Origin: Ectocarpus siliculosus
Taxonomy: Eukaryota > Sar > Phaeophyceae > Ectocarpales > Ectocarpaceae
Length of the DNA stretch: 64,000 bases
NCBI GenBank assembly: GCA_000310025.1
Contig: FN649729.1
Coordinates: 2,250,974 to 2,314,973, forward strand
Direction: 5' to 3'
The notes below the pieces were generated by a model. That model did not search any database and was not told the DNA's origin. It worked only from the letters and a program-made list of their open reading frames with translations. The position numbers and the translations under genes were made by a program. Within the stretch, counting starts at the first letter, position 1; the number at the start of each line of letters is the position of its first letter. Of the stretch, positions 47,812 to 61,065 are shown piece by piece.

Positions 47812-47935
47812 TTTGTCTGCCTGCCTTTCTCTCTCTTCCCCCCCCTCTCTCTCTGCCTCTGTCTCTCTGTTTCTGTCTCTCTCTCTGTGTCTGTCTGTCT
47901 GTCCGTCTGTCTCTCTCTCGCTCTCTCCGCCCGTG
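47812..47935. repeat. Pyrimidine-rich CT/CTGT microsatellite tract
   Basis: About 120 bp of almost pure C/T with CTGT and CTCT units, a strong purine tract on the gene's sense strand. Copy B has a similar but shorter tract at about 61545-61655. It lies in the intron between the two putative N-terminal exons. Confidence 0.85.
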
Positions 47936-48670
47936 CTCGTGCCTGCTTGTGCTCCTCTCAGTTAGGAAGAGGCAGGGTTGATACGATAGTCTAGAGCATT
48001 GTGGTCTATACTTGGTCGTGCTGTGAAACGTTGCACATAGATATCGATGGTGTTATCCAGTGTGTCGATAATACTAGCGTAGACTACAGTTTAGACTACA
48101 TGATGTACGGGTGTAGTCTAGCCCAGTGTACGTTTCGCTGTTTGATGTTGCCAGACATGCAAATCAGAAACGCCCTCTTCGTCTAGACTATCGGTTTAAT
48201 TGGGAAACTTCAATTCTACAGTACATGTCACCCATGAACGATCCTCGAATCGAGGGCTGCGCTTGAACAGGTTGAGCACTGCTATTGTGACCTTTGCGAC
48301 GCGTACCATACACCCCATCGTACAGGAACTGTTCGTCAGAAAACATCCACCACTGCGGTAGTTCCGAAGGGGGCGGGCTTCGTGCGGAACTACACGCTGG
48401 CCTTGGGTATGGCAGACCGTCGCGACAACTTTCAACTTTCCCATGAGATGCAAGCAAGAGAAGAACGCCGTAGTACCTCCTGCAAATACGCGAGATGAGT
48501 AGAGAGTAAACGATAAGCGATCAACGCTAACACCCGGACTATGACAGCACGGGCCCCTCCAATCTTGATGCCACTGGCCAATCTTGTGTCCGACCCCTTG
48601 CCACTGGTTCACCTTCCCTGAGTGTCGCGCGTTCCTTCTTTCTGTTTGCGATTCGCGCTTCTCCGCTCAC

Positions 48671-48759
48671 CTGTGGAAAGGCTGAACTAGCCATCTCGTA
48701 CAGACGTGCCGCGCTTCGCGTAGCAACGTTCTGTTGGCGATGGCTAAGGAACGATGCCT
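48671..48759 (-). CDS. Putative upstream exon of kinase A
   Basis: An 89-bp exon between an acceptor after AAGCAG and the donor GTGAGC. It encodes ASFLSHRQQNVATRSAARLY and EMASSAFPQ. The copy B exon (62415-62503) has the same length and nearly the same sequence, while the (AAC)n-type repeat just upstream differs in frame, which places the exon boundary after the repeat. It ends in phase 0, matching the start of the polyGln exon. No start codon was found. Confidence 0.6.
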
Positions 48760-51700
48760 CTGCTTGTAGTTGTTGTGGTTGTGGTTGTTGTTGTTGTTGT
48801 TGTTGTTGTTGTCGGTGGTGGTGGTGGTGGTGTTGGTTTTGTGAATGGGGTCTGAGGGTGGTGACACAGTGCAAAGGTTGCGATCGGCACAACTATTTAG
48901 CTCTTTGTCTGACGTGAAACTCAGAACAGTAGTGATTTTCGTGCTCTTGATTGTAAAGATATGTATTTCTTTACTTAAATGAACAGCAGTGAAGCGACAC
49001 AAAGCGGTTTGATCCTTGTTCCATGCAGCACGAACAGCTCCCTGTGTCGTCCGTTTGCCTCTACATCAACAGACCAGAAGCTTTCGTCAAACCCTCTCGC
49101 TCACAGTTGCCAAACGCGCTTGAGTTTTGACTACGTCGGACATCCGGCGAAGAGATTAATTGACCCGGGAGAAGTTGACCTCTTCGAAGAGTATCATAGT
49201 CGTACTGTTATTGCGCGGATGGGGGGGGTCGAATATTTGACTCCCCTGCTGAACAGACTGATATGCTACAATAATACCCGATAGCAATATTTTTTCTCAC
49301 GTAGCACCCATGATGTCTCGCCCCCGACCGTTAGGCCCGACAGTCCCAAACAATGCGCTATCTCGGTCCAGCTTTCAGCAGGCACACACACACAGGAGGG
49401 TAAAACACCACCACCGACAACCAAATTTGCAGCATTTCGTTCTTCATCTTGAAGAGGGGGCGGACGAAGACGTTCTCAACAGGGGTTTAGACCGGAAAAT
49501 ATGAAAGTGTCACTAACAACAACAGCAACATCACCAACAACACCAACCGCAAGGACCGCTTTGCATGCCCCAGAAATCCGATCTCCTTGCGCTCCTTCGG
49601 GACCAGACCATAGTAGATGACCTGCAGTTACCCCAGAGTTCTGCATATCAGGCACACATCCATGGAAATTCGCCCTTTGGCTCACATGAGCCAATTCCAG
49701 CACAGATCTAGCGTGGTGTCACGGTCAACCCTCAGTTGCACTTGTTCAAAGACGGACGCTGGAAAAAAACTGCGTCTACAAGAGTCCGATTCCCTCCAAT
49801 CCGGATGCTTTAGCGAAAGCGCACGCTAAAAACAACACACGCTTGTCCGAGCAAGGTCTCTATTTTGACGCACGTGCTGGGGTGGTAAAACCACGTGATG
49901 CGTACGTATCGTCTCTCGTTCCACCGGGAAAGTGGTTCAAACATCCCACAGGAAAACGTAGGTGCTGAGAGAACAAAGTTTCATGGGTCATTTTTCCGTA
50001 CGGTAGAGAGAAGCAGACGAAGCGGGCGATACTACAGTCCGGTGCAACATATCCTTGGGCGAGCTCGCCGACGGAGAGGTCTTCTCCCCTGCCTGGGCCT
50101 TGGGTGGCTGCGGCCCAGCGGGAGCGCGACTAACCACAACTACCAACGATGTCGGTTTCGCGATCCGTCCCAACAACCGCAACCCCCACTGCCACTGCTG
50201 TCGCTTGCACTACATTTCTCAGGCTGTCTCTACAGCAGTCCCGTCATGAAAGGGCCACGCTCTTGCATTGGTCGGCGGCGGGTTTCTCTCGACTACCGTA
50301 CATTGGCGTTGTCTGGTAGAAGAGAGCAGACGACTTCAGTACAACCGCCCACTCACGGACTTCTCGGCCATCTTGCTCTAACCCCGACTCCGGGTTTCAT
50401 TCGGCGCTAACCCCAGCCCATACCCATCCTAGATCGGATCGAATCGGCGTGGCATAGCATCGCTGCGGAGGCGTCAGCGCTAGAACACCTACTGTACACG
50501 GACGGAGGGCTCCATCGACCGGTGACGGTTTGGACACTTGGGGTGAGCAACAAAGGTGGAGCGAACAAGCACCTTGCCGCCACTAGCCCCCTTCAATGAG
50601 CCCGTCGCAGCCGTCCATGTCTTTCGGAGCTATCGTGGGAACGCCAACAAGGAGAGGTGGACCTTGAGGTGTTCCTCCGTGAGTGAGGCAGCACCCAGGT
50701 CAAAGAGTGAAAAGCTGACTTTCAGGGTCGCGACAGTAACGCTGTTCATCGGAAGACGTTACCGTGTGCACGTGTTGGGCGTGATGAACTAAATCGTCAG
50801 TCTTTTGTGGTGGAGGGGAGAGGTGGCTCTGAAGTTGTACATCTCAGATAAATCACATCACGACCCTGGGTGGTACAAGAGTTAGTTGCTGACATGCAAA
50901 GAGTCCAAGGAAATTGTCGCAGGTAGAGCAGAGAACTGTCGGTCGGTTGCACGGCATCCTCCGTCCCCCCAAGCTCGCGCCCCTTTCTCGCGTCGAGAAC
51001 CTGATCCTTCCGCCCCGCACGTTGTTGCCTTCCCTATGTTGAGCAAAAACGTTATCCAATACCCCCAACCGACGACGACCGCTAGAGGCGACGGTCACAC
51101 TATGAAAACCCGCAGGTCAACAACGTGTTTCCCCACCCCTCCCGTGGCCGTCAACCCAAATATTCAGGTTATGTTGGTTGGCCTACTAGGGAATACCTCG
51201 TCTGAAGTGAGGTGTTCTGCCGGAGACACCGCGAGTATCACGACGACTACGAGCATCACGACGACTTACAAACGACGACTAGGGGTTGTCGGGCGATCAA
51301 GCCAGGCACACTACACCAGGGCTTGCGTGTGCTTCCGAGGGGTTACGTGTGTCGCAGGGGGGATTGTAAGATGAAGTGGACGTTACATTGGTTCAGGAAG
51401 ACAGATTGACAAACCGGCGCTGCGTGCTTGTTTCTCTACGTCGCCGTTATCGCCGAAGAATACACATCTATGTTTCGGTTCGATGGGCTGTTCAGGAAGT
51501 AAGGTGTAGGCGAGAGGGGTACGAGAGAGGGAGGGCGCGAGAAGGACACAGCGCCAACCAAGCCTAGACCTAGCATATGTCTTCATGCCTAGACTATGTC
51601 GTGAAACTTCCAAGTCCGTGGGGGAAAGTGCCGTACCAATTGGCTCCGGTCGTGGGCGTCGACTTCATCGTTGACTTCAAACGCCTTAGAAAATACCATG

Positions 51701-53294
51701 CCGTGTGGTTTTGAGGCTACGCTTTCTTGATCTGTTCTGTATTCTCAACCTGCTCGACTTCTTGTCTGTCTTTGTGCATGGTTTCTCTAGAAGCAGAAGA
51801 AGAGATATTGCTCTCGAGGACATCGCTCGGTGACTCCGCCTTCCTATTTTCGCTGAGCAGTGCTCATTGGGGTGCGATCAAGAATGATGATTTGGTTATT
51901 TCTATAACCAAACACTGCAGCCCCTGACGTCTTCGTCTTGGTTCTGACGAGTGATTCCAATTTCGAAACCAAAGATGGAGTGAGGAAGAACAGTTTACTT
52001 TTGATCTCAAAACCCTCGTACTACAGCAGCAGTCCCAAGTTCGCGATGGCCTGTCCTGCAGCTTGAGCGCGTGTGATGCCTGGAGTACGCACACACACAC
52101 CCCAGACCACAATCACAGACACAGTAGTGTGCTGCTGGCAAGAGTTCGTTGAAGAACGACAATGGACGACAAGAAACACGAACGACTTCCACAAACAAAA
52201 AGAAAAAAAAAACAGCACAATGTATTAGTATCGTATCGGATTTTGCTTGTTTTGCTCAATCCCTTCTACACCTTCCCTCTACAATTTACGATGAAATGAT
52301 CCACGTCCTCGCATGAAAAAATATCAAACGACAGCGTGGATCACTGGTCCTAAAGAATGCCTCCCCCTTCCCTCCCCCCCGGCCCCGCCGCCCGACACTC
52401 CTTGTAGTCAGCCGTAGGGCCCTTCGAACACTACTAGTCTATCGTCAAGTTAACTCTGTGTGTGAAAAATCGCGAGAAAGTTGCACCTGAAGGTGCTGAC
52501 TTTCTTGTGACCTCCAAAACAAGATTAGTTTTTGCTACCGACACCCTGCCCACACAACGCAGGGAAGGACGCGAGACAGAAAACCTCCCGCGTTCCACTT
52601 TCGTTCGCTACCTTTTGGTCATAGACACTGCTGTCATGCCTACTATTTGATCAAACTGGAATCTAGTTAGAAAAGTAGGTACATCGAAACTATCCTCAAA
52701 TCTCGGCGTCCGGGGATCGACAAACAAGACACACTTATATAACGGCACCCGCTATCTTGGTGATAAGAGAGGGTGCAACTACTCCTACTCACCACGTGTA
52801 AGATTTGTAAAAGCTGCCACATCTGCTGTATACCAGCTGCAACAAAGAAATAAAAAAGAAACAACGGCCGGGAATCGACCAAGAAATAAAGAAAAGACCA
52901 TTAAAATACTCGTTGTAAATAAATTGTACGGCGGTGGTTCCTCCCACCGCCAAGCAGCAGTCTATATGCATGCACGGCCGCACACCTTGCTCGTATCGCT
53001 GGCCACGAGAGCTACCCTACCATCCCTACAAGAACATCACGAGATACTTGCCCACGAGACGACCCTACGGGCTCTCGATCTGGACATGAAACGCTCGCCA
53101 GACTCTAGACTCCGCGATCCATGAGAGGATCAACGTCAAGTTACCGTCCATGGCCTGCATGTGACGTGTGTGCTGCTGTCTGCAAAAGCAACAAAAGCAC
53201 CTAGCTGTATAGGGCACGACTGACTTCCTACGGTACATGACATTGGCCGACGACTATACCCTCTCAACGCTTGCCATGTCATCGTAGTTGCCCC
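48760..53294. other. Spacer between kinase A and kinase B
   Basis: About 4.5 kb. The left part (to about 49.9 kb) is the 5' end of copy A. It contains GTT/GGT repeats at 48.78-48.84 kb and a block at 49686-49760 (minus-strand reading QVQLRV...TLDLCWN) that resembles 63314-63398 in copy B and may be another 5' exon. 49.9-52.0 kb is unique, with only short chance frames. 52.0-53.29 kb is the 3' flank of kinase B and matches 34.26-35.87 kb. Confidence 0.5.
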
Positions 53295-56200
53295 TCAGTG
53301 GAGGGAGGCAAAGCAGGGGAGGCGGCGGCGGCGGCGGCCGTAGCGGCCACATTGAACGGCCATGTTTACCTCCGGGGCGAATACATCCTGAGGAAGAGGG
53401 GCGAGAGCCGTCACCCATAGGTCGATTCCCCATCCACCCGCTCCAGCAGCAGCCATCCCCAGGTCAATCGCCCACGGCTCTTGTCCCCCCGCCGTACCCG
53501 CACCCTCGAACGCGAAACTCCCTGGCACGATGGGGGGAGGAGCGGTCATCGTGGACGATGCACCCACAGCACCTTCACCAGCAGTGGCGGCGGCGGGGGG
53601 GCCCTCCGAGACTAGATTCAAGAACGTGCCCAGACGGGGTCGTTGCCGCGGCCCCGTCGCGGCCGCCTCTCCCCACTCGCCGCTGCCGAGGCACTCCCGA
53701 CTCCCACCGACTGCCCAGTGCTCGCCAAAGGTACCATCACCAGTCGGCCCCTCTTCCGCCACCATCGCGGAAACTGCCGGGGTCAGAGTCAACGTCACGT
53801 CGACCGCGCTCGAGGTGCCGGCGTCCGCGCTACCGTTGCCGTCGACGATCCCTTCGACGCTCACACACCCCACCGCTACGGGCTCGGACCAACCGTCGGC
53901 ATCCACCGTCGCCTCTCCATCATCGCCTCGGGCCTGCCGGCTACCGCTGGTGCTGCACCCGCCCCCGCTGACCAGCGGCAGCAGCAGCCCGTCGGTCGCG
54001 CCCGCCGCACCTGCCCCGGAGAAAAACCGGACAGAGCCCACATTTGAAGACAACTCGACCTGCTGCTGGGAGATGTCGGCGCTCGAGTTGATTCCGACGG
54101 CAGCATCGATGCCGGAGACGCTGCTGGTGCCTGTGGACCAGGCGTCCTCCGAACCGGAGTTGTGCGCCACGCCATCCTGCACGCTCTCTGCCGCACCGGT
54201 ACCGAGGGCGAGAGAAGCCCCGTCGTGCGAGGGCATCCAAGAGTCCGGGGCCGAGTTGTCGCCACCCGCGGCCTCTGCACTTGTGCTGCCGGCCATCGAG
54301 GGAGTGATGGCGGCGGCGGCGGTGGCGACGGTAGCGGCGGCGGGCGGGTTCGGGGTAGCGTCCTCTTGTTGCCCACTCACAGCCATACCGGCCTCGTCCT
54401 CCAAGACAACGGCGAGCCTCCCCGAGCGAGAGGCCGAAGACGAGAACGATTCTACGGAGCCCCCGGCCGATGGCGCCGACCCGGCCGAAGGCGAAGAAGC
54501 AGAGTCTGACGTTCTCGCCGCAGAAGAAGAAGAAGAAGAAGAGTCCGAGCTACCCCCAGAGGACGAAAACGAAATCGTAGACACGGAGCCCCCTCTCGAC
54601 AGCGGCAACCGAGGCGGGGGAGAGGGCGTTGTCGGCACCAGAGCGGCCGCCGCCGTGACCGCCGTCTGCCTCTCCGCGGACTGGATGATGGACGGCAGCC
54701 ACGCCCGCACCTCGCCGATGTCCGGCCGCTTGCTGGCGTCGGGGTCGACCATGCGCCGCAGAAAATCACAGGCGGTGTCCTTGAAGTGGTGTGTGTCGGG
54801 TGCAAAGAGACCAAAACAATGCACCAAAGCACCGGATCAGATGGTATGTTTGAGGTCACGTTTATCCGAGCAGATTTGTCGAGACGATAGTACATAGCAG
54901 CGGCGGGAGCAGAGTGGGAGGCCAGCTTCATGCACGAGCAGAGTAGCAAGGAACAATCGTGGGCTGACCCGATGGATGCTTGATCGGGTGTTGGTGCTTT
55001 TGTCAAGGCAGGGTTCCCATGAAAAGGGGTCAATATTACCATAGTATATGCTGCTGCAAAATTCAAGGGAAGGAGGTTGTCATGAGAGCAGTATCTACGG
55101 CATCCCCATGGAGTGAAACATGTCGGGGAAAATGGGATAGGGGAATGATCGTGAGGGAAATCTCACCCGCATCGTCTGCTCGAGGGTCACGAAGAGCATG
55201 CCCCTGATCATCCTCTTCTGGAATCCATTCTCGGACGTGTCGTTGGCCGTGCGGGAGGACATGCGAAACTGGAGGGAGAGAAAAGCAAGAGGGCGGCACA
55301 CACGCGTGCACATTAGGTGGCATCGGCAAAGGACGAGGCGAGGGACGATATGACCACCCCATGTACCATATTTGTATAGTTGGTCTGTGACCACGGAAGG
55401 TGTCCGCTTCAGTTGGACCAGTACGGATGTTGAGGTAATGGTCAGAGGCAGAGACCGGAACGGTTGTGTTCATGAACACAGCAACACAACAACGGCGACA
55501 ACGAGGCCAATGCGCGACGAGAGGAAGGGAGACAAAAACGGACGAGAGGCCGAGTTCCGAATCTATTTCCCGCTGCCGGGGGGTGGGGGAGGGTGGTTGA
55601 CTCTACCGCACCTTAATCTCGAGTCTCTGCCTGCTCGTGGTGGAGCGTGCGAGTGCCTCCCTCTCCGCGGCGGTGTGGAGGACACGACTCGTCAAGAAGT
55701 TGCTCGAGAAGAGGCCCCGCGGCAGCAGCAAGGACAGAAGCAACACGCCGAGGGCCCAGACGTCGTCGGCCTTGTCCGCGGGAACCTCCTCGAAGTAATT
55801 GTTGGGAGTGATGGAGTTCCCGAGCGTACCGCAGCCTCTGTATTTCCTCTCACCCACCGCTGTGGAAGAGCATTAGTGAGGTACGCACGTGGTGGGCATG
55901 GCGGAGGGGTAGAGGAGGAGAGAAGTCGCATGTTCAGCAGCTTGTGTCTCTGATTGTTTCAAAACATGTTCCGCAACGATCAACAGCTAGCAAGAAGCGC
56001 GGCTCTGCAATACAGCCACTACTCGAAGCAGTGCATCCTCTATCTGTGTGTGTGTCGCTCTCTCTCTCTCTCTCTCTCTCTCTCGGTACCCTGTGTCTCA
56101 CCGCGCGACAAGCCGAGGTCGGCCAACTTGGCCACGGTAAGGGTCTCGCTCTTCTTGACGAGGACGACGTTGTCGGGCTTAACATCCCCGTGGACGAGGC

Positions 56201-59200
56201 CCTTGCCGTGCATGAAGTCTACTCCGTCGGCCACCTGTGCGGCATACCTGAACAAGTTCGCCAGTTTGCAGGCAGGAGCAGTGTTAGGGATGACACCCGG
56301 CCACTACCCACTTGGATTGATGAAGAAAGCGAGAGACGGGTCGTGCATCTAGGGAGGTACTTGGTGCCATGGTTGTCGCAGTTGCTATTTTGGTCATGGA
56401 CCCTGGTAACCCCACACAACTGGAATGGAGTGAGATGGATATTCGCCCGCCAAGCAGACTGCCGCTACACAAAAGACGTACTGTACTACTTTCAACCGAG
56501 AGGCGACACAGCACTGGACGAGCTGTGTAAATAACACTCCTGTTGATGGTGGAATCGGGCATTGATTTTTTTCACGCTTGGGGGCTTCTCTTCTATTGCT
56601 CTGCCTCCCTCACCTCACACGAATACCGTCTTAACCATCAACTCTCTAGCTGCTCCGTCGGTACGCAAGGCATGGACGGAGAGTACGACCGAACCCTAAT
56701 AACATTTCATCTCGGTCTGAAGGGGAATAAAGGTGGAGCTGGTTCTGACACGACTAAGGTTTGTGCGCCTACAGTGGTGTATGCATACACCGTTGCCGGG
56801 GAGCATTTGAGACGTGCCCGAGGCAGGCACGATGTATTCAGAGAGGTGCTGTGCGTGTTTGTTTCCCGCACTTACGTCAACAGTTCGACCACCGTGCGCT
56901 TCTGGTCGAACATGGCGTGTTGGAGATCGGTTTGCCCGAGCTCCATCGCGATGGCCATCGAACTGTCTTTGTCGAGGATGGCCATAACCTCTACGACGCC
57001 TTCGTCAACACCGAGCCTGCAACACACGGACAGACGACGGACCGCGAACGACATCGAAGAAGGAAAGCGTACCAAGCGTTGATGGGTATATTGCACAAAA
57101 GCTAAACGAGAACTTGAGCACGGCGGTGCTTGGGTTGCTGACAGGTCAGCGACGGGGAAAGCGAATAAGAACAAGTGTAAACATCCTTGTCCAAACCCAC
57201 GAGGCCAGGGGCCCCGTGTACAAAACTTGACCCCTTATCCGTCCTCGGCACTGCAGAGCTCGCAGGAATCCATGCGCAATCTGGTATGGTAGGCCCGTTC
57301 CGTTGGAATCAACATTGTCTGTACGCCCACATAACACCAAGAAGTGCGACCGACCATGGGCTACAGCGTTGCCGCTCGCAAGGCGTGGGTGCAGGGATCA
57401 GAGACATCGGAGGACATCTAGCACAAATGCACGCAAAAAACAACGATGCATGGCGTGATGCGGATGGATGCAGCAGCACGAAGTGGTACGATCCCTCAAA
57501 AACAATACAGCAGTGGTTGAGACCGATCTTACCGGATGAGGTTCTTCGCCTCTTCCTTCAGGCAGGCCTTGCCTTCCTCCTGTACCGAAAGGAGGGATAG
57601 AGCAGTGGTCGATCAGGATTTGTTCGCAACGCAGCGGCAGTAGCACCAGCACCACCACGAAGGCGGTTCGACGAGGAAGGGATCTACGTGTCAAGAGAGA
57701 TTGGTTGGTGAACAGGCGAGAGCTCGGATCGTCGGTTCCCCCAAACCATGATAAAGCGCCTGTGCCTATATCCAACAATCGTTGTTTTCTTCACAATACA
57801 TGAATGTGCTTCGACGTCGCACGAAGAACAGACTATCGGTAAAACAGGGCACGGACCCCGAAGATGGTGACACCAAACGCAGCAACAAAAACATCTGCAA
57901 CCGTGTCGTGAGCCGCAGTGTCGACCAAAAGGGCGTGGCTGCGATTACGAACACCTGCAGCGCGAGAGCGTGCCGCCGAATATTAAGTTCGTCTGCGTGT
58001 CTTGATGCCTGTGCGCACCCTTCATTCAGCATGCCATCTACTAAAAAACACTCACGTCGTTGGCGGTCTTGACCGCGTATGTCTTCCCCGTGGTCGGGTC
58101 CACGGCCTTACGCACGGTGCCGTGTCCACCAGCCCCGAGCTCGTCGCCCATCTGGAGAAACCCGCGCTCGGGATCGAGCGCACGCTGGGCAAACACCGCC
58201 TTCGTGCAGGCGTCTTCCAGCTGACGTCGGATGAACGCCGTTCCCAAGTCGTCGTCCACTGGCGGTGCGTTAACCACGCCCTGTTCTGCACCCATCCCCC
58301 CCCCGGCGGCGGTGGCGGCGGCAGTGGCGGTAGCGGCAGCGGCCTGTCGGAAAAGTAACAAAAGGGAAAATAACATAGGGTTCACGTATTTTGAGTCGAT
58401 TGAAACCAAAACGTTGTTGATGTTGGGAGAACCCGGCGACATATCGCTGGCGTGATGCGTTGTCTATGTGCACCACGGTTTTGTCGGCGTTGCTGGCATC
58501 GACCACCTCCGAAAGCACGTTTGTCTCCAATAAAGTGGGGATGGTGTGAAAGTCTAGAGTACCGGGTGGAAAGCTAGGCCGTGAAACACGTGTGCCACTG
58601 ACCACGCCAACTGGCTAAACCAACGACCGCACACGACCGCCTCACCGGTAAAGGGCGTGCGTTGGGCGCTGTGCATACTTTTGGTGGCGTTTTCTCGCCA
58701 CATGTCTTGTGTTCCGCCTTTTCGCGACAAATTTGCTTCACGGCCGTTCGGTCGGTGAGTCCCACGCCTCGCAATCGGTTCTATGCAGGGCACACGAGCT
58801 GTTCTATGCTATGTGCAGCCCATTTCGTCGGGGTCCCTCACCCGGAAAGGCATTCCATCATGCTCCCGGTCTACCTCCTGCCCCCTGCCGCAACAGGACA
58901 CTACAATGGTAAATAACTGATCGATACCTACCACAACCACGAGCACGAGGTACCCCGACTTACCGCCAGGTTCTGTAGCATTGCCGCTGCAGCAGAAGAG
59001 CTTGCCCTCCCCGCCAACTGAGCGAGCAGGGAGAGGTTTTCCCTCTCGAGCTGTTGCATCGATGCCTAGCGATGGAAGAATCGAAAGAGGACGGCTTCAG
59101 TAGAATGCGCGCACACACAACGGGTAGTGGTTCTCTGGTGCCGACGTTCCGCATAGAATAATGCAGCGCTCCACTCAGAGGTAACTGTTGACAGAAAGTC

Positions 59201-59970
59201 ACTACAATATCTGAGGAGTAGGGAGGAAGTGCCGGTACTCTCGCGTCACGCAGTGCGCCCGAGATTTGATACGAGGTGCTGCCAATCGTGAGCGGCAAAA
59301 AAAAATGTTTCAATTTAGTTCGGTCGGTGTCCAGGAGAGATTGACGTGCTACACGTCAAACCTGCACCAAGCGGAAACACGCGGTCTTCAACTATCGTAG
59401 CGCACGCGTTGCTTCCGACACGGGAAAGTTAATGCCACCCGTCGCGAGCGTTTCACAGTCGTACCAACGAGCTGTATCCGAGTGCACTATAGTAGATTAT
59501 ATCGTGATACTGCACAGGAGTGGCGCATCATGTTTGTGTGTTTCGTTCTCGAGCAAGGACCGCGCCAACGAAGCGACCAACGCACAAGACGTCCGTCTAC
59601 GCGGACCAAACCAAACTTGCAGGCATTATCTCTGATTTATGAGCGCATGAATGTGTCCTCGTTCTCTCACCTGGATGCGACCGACTTCGGCCTTAGCCTC
59701 CTCCAGAGACCTCTCCAGCTGCCCGGTGTAGTCCCGCCGGCGCTCCAGGTCCGTTTGCTGCTTGTTGCAGCGATCCACCGCGGCGCGCGATCGTACCTGG
59801 ACGAGCTCGAGGGACGCCATCACATCCCTCAGCTCGGCCGCTTTCGCCAAGCAGCCTTGGCATGGTTGGTGGCGTCCGCTGCTAGAACAGAGGGCTTGGG
59901 CCTCGCTCTGCCGCCCTTGATTCTCTGCTTGGTCGCTTGGCTGACCGCCCTCCAAGCTTTCGCGCCATTT
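53295..59970 (-). CDS. TKL-like protein kinase B: coiled coil, kinase domain, Ser/Gly/Pro-rich tail
   Basis: Core exons: 59970-59671, 59065-58964, 58343-58056, 57579-57533, 57016-56876, 56247-56102, 55859-55612, 55268-55167 and 54779-53295 (TGA). Phases close: 2859 nt, 952 residues plus stop. Exons 4-8 have exactly the lengths seen in kinase A (47, 141, 146, 248 and 102 bp). The coiled coil (DLERRRDYTGQLERSLEEA; MQQLERENLSLLAQ) precedes LGAGGHGTV, the lysine in TYAVKTAND, CLKEEAKNLI, VHGDVKPDN, ADLGLS, GTLGNS, DVWALG and RPDIGEV. The tail has several acidic and Ser runs and is shorter than in A. All residues needed for phosphotransfer seem present, with Leu in place of the DFG Phe. Likely a recent lineage-specific duplicate. 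Further 5' exons (60857-61238 and 62415-62503) are probable. Confidence 0.9.
56057..56084. repeat. (TC)n dinucleotide repeat beside a kinase B exon
   Basis: Counterpart of 40722-40747 in copy A, next to the donor of the 56247-56102 exon. Confidence 0.9.
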
Positions 59971-60856
59971 CTGGCCGGGAAAAGAAAAGGAAGTACGAAG
60001 GCACAGGAACAAGACGCCGAACGTTGTCGGAAAGAAATCGAGAGGGTCTGCTAGGGTCAGATTCCACACAGCAAACAGATTAACGGGCTCCGTGTGGAGT
60101 ACGCTGGGGTTCCCACCGTAATGCATGTAGTGGCCGTAGTTTCGTCCTCCGAGAGCAATATCAATAGTCCGTGGCGGTGTTGCACATGCGTTTGCGACAG
60201 ATCCCGCAGAGTGAGCAGAAAATGGAGACAGCAGCCTGCATGGGTACCGCGGGAACATGTTGCCTCGCAGCCTGAACGGATCGTTCGGTAGGCCTTATCA
60301 CGACGTGAATAGTACAACTAATGGGCATGCAGGTCGGAGTTCTGCTCTCGCTAGCGAGAGGCGCACGCGCTTGAAGGTAGGTACAGCAGTAGTTGGTGCC
60401 GCACTACATGTACATTGGTGAGACCACCACACCAACACTTGACAATCGTGCACATGGGAGGCTATGGTAGAGCCATGGTAAGGTAGCTCCACAACAGCTG
60501 TGGTGATATCTACAGCCTCTTGTGACATGGTTTGGCTAGTGGTGTATGCTGTAGGCTACGTGTGGAGACGAAATAACTGCATGTCGCGCGCAACGAAAAT
60601 AAGCAAGAACGCCATGAGAATACCATATGGGGATGAGCGATGCACACATATGCAGCGCAATATATGGGGTGTGTTCATTTATTTAATTTGTTTTAGGTTT
60701 GGGGAGTACATACAGAAAATGCCCGCTGAATACGTGCTGTGGTCTAGGCCTCGTCTGTGGCGAAGTAGCGATGACACGTACATTTACAATGCATAGAACA
60801 CGGAATGACAAAACATCAAGTGACAACTGGTCACCGGTTGTACAGGAGACCTAAAC

Positions 60857-61013
60857 TTGCCTCTGTCCGCGAAACGCAGCCTTCCGAGGCGGCAGAAGGG
60901 CCGGAGAATGCACCAGGCCTTGTAGAGTGGAATCTCGACCAGTGCTGCTGTAGTCGCTGCTGTTGCTCGCCGTCGTGGTGGTCATGATGGCACTGGTAGT
61001 GCACGTGCTGCTG

Positions 61014-61065
<52 letters not shown>

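Larger units (their letters stand above)
34260..49900. repeat. Segmental duplication, copy A (contains kinase A)
   Basis: Direct repeat of 52020-63470. The left edge is seen by aligning 34268 onward (GTCCCAAGTTCGCG) with 52031 onward. The right edge comes from the block around 49865 (ACGCACGTGCTGGGG) matching 63400. Similarity is high over exons and patchy in introns, with many indels. Copy A is about 4 kb longer than copy B: it holds extra intron sequence around the gap (38.1-39.5 kb) and the nested inverted copies at 43.8-45.4 kb. Confidence 0.85.

Noticed and set aside
53530-54897. 455-codon open frame on the plus strand, opposite the kinase B tail
   Set aside because: Same effect as in copy A: codon bias of the true minus-strand exon leaves the opposite strand open. 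Its presence in both copies follows from their common origin.
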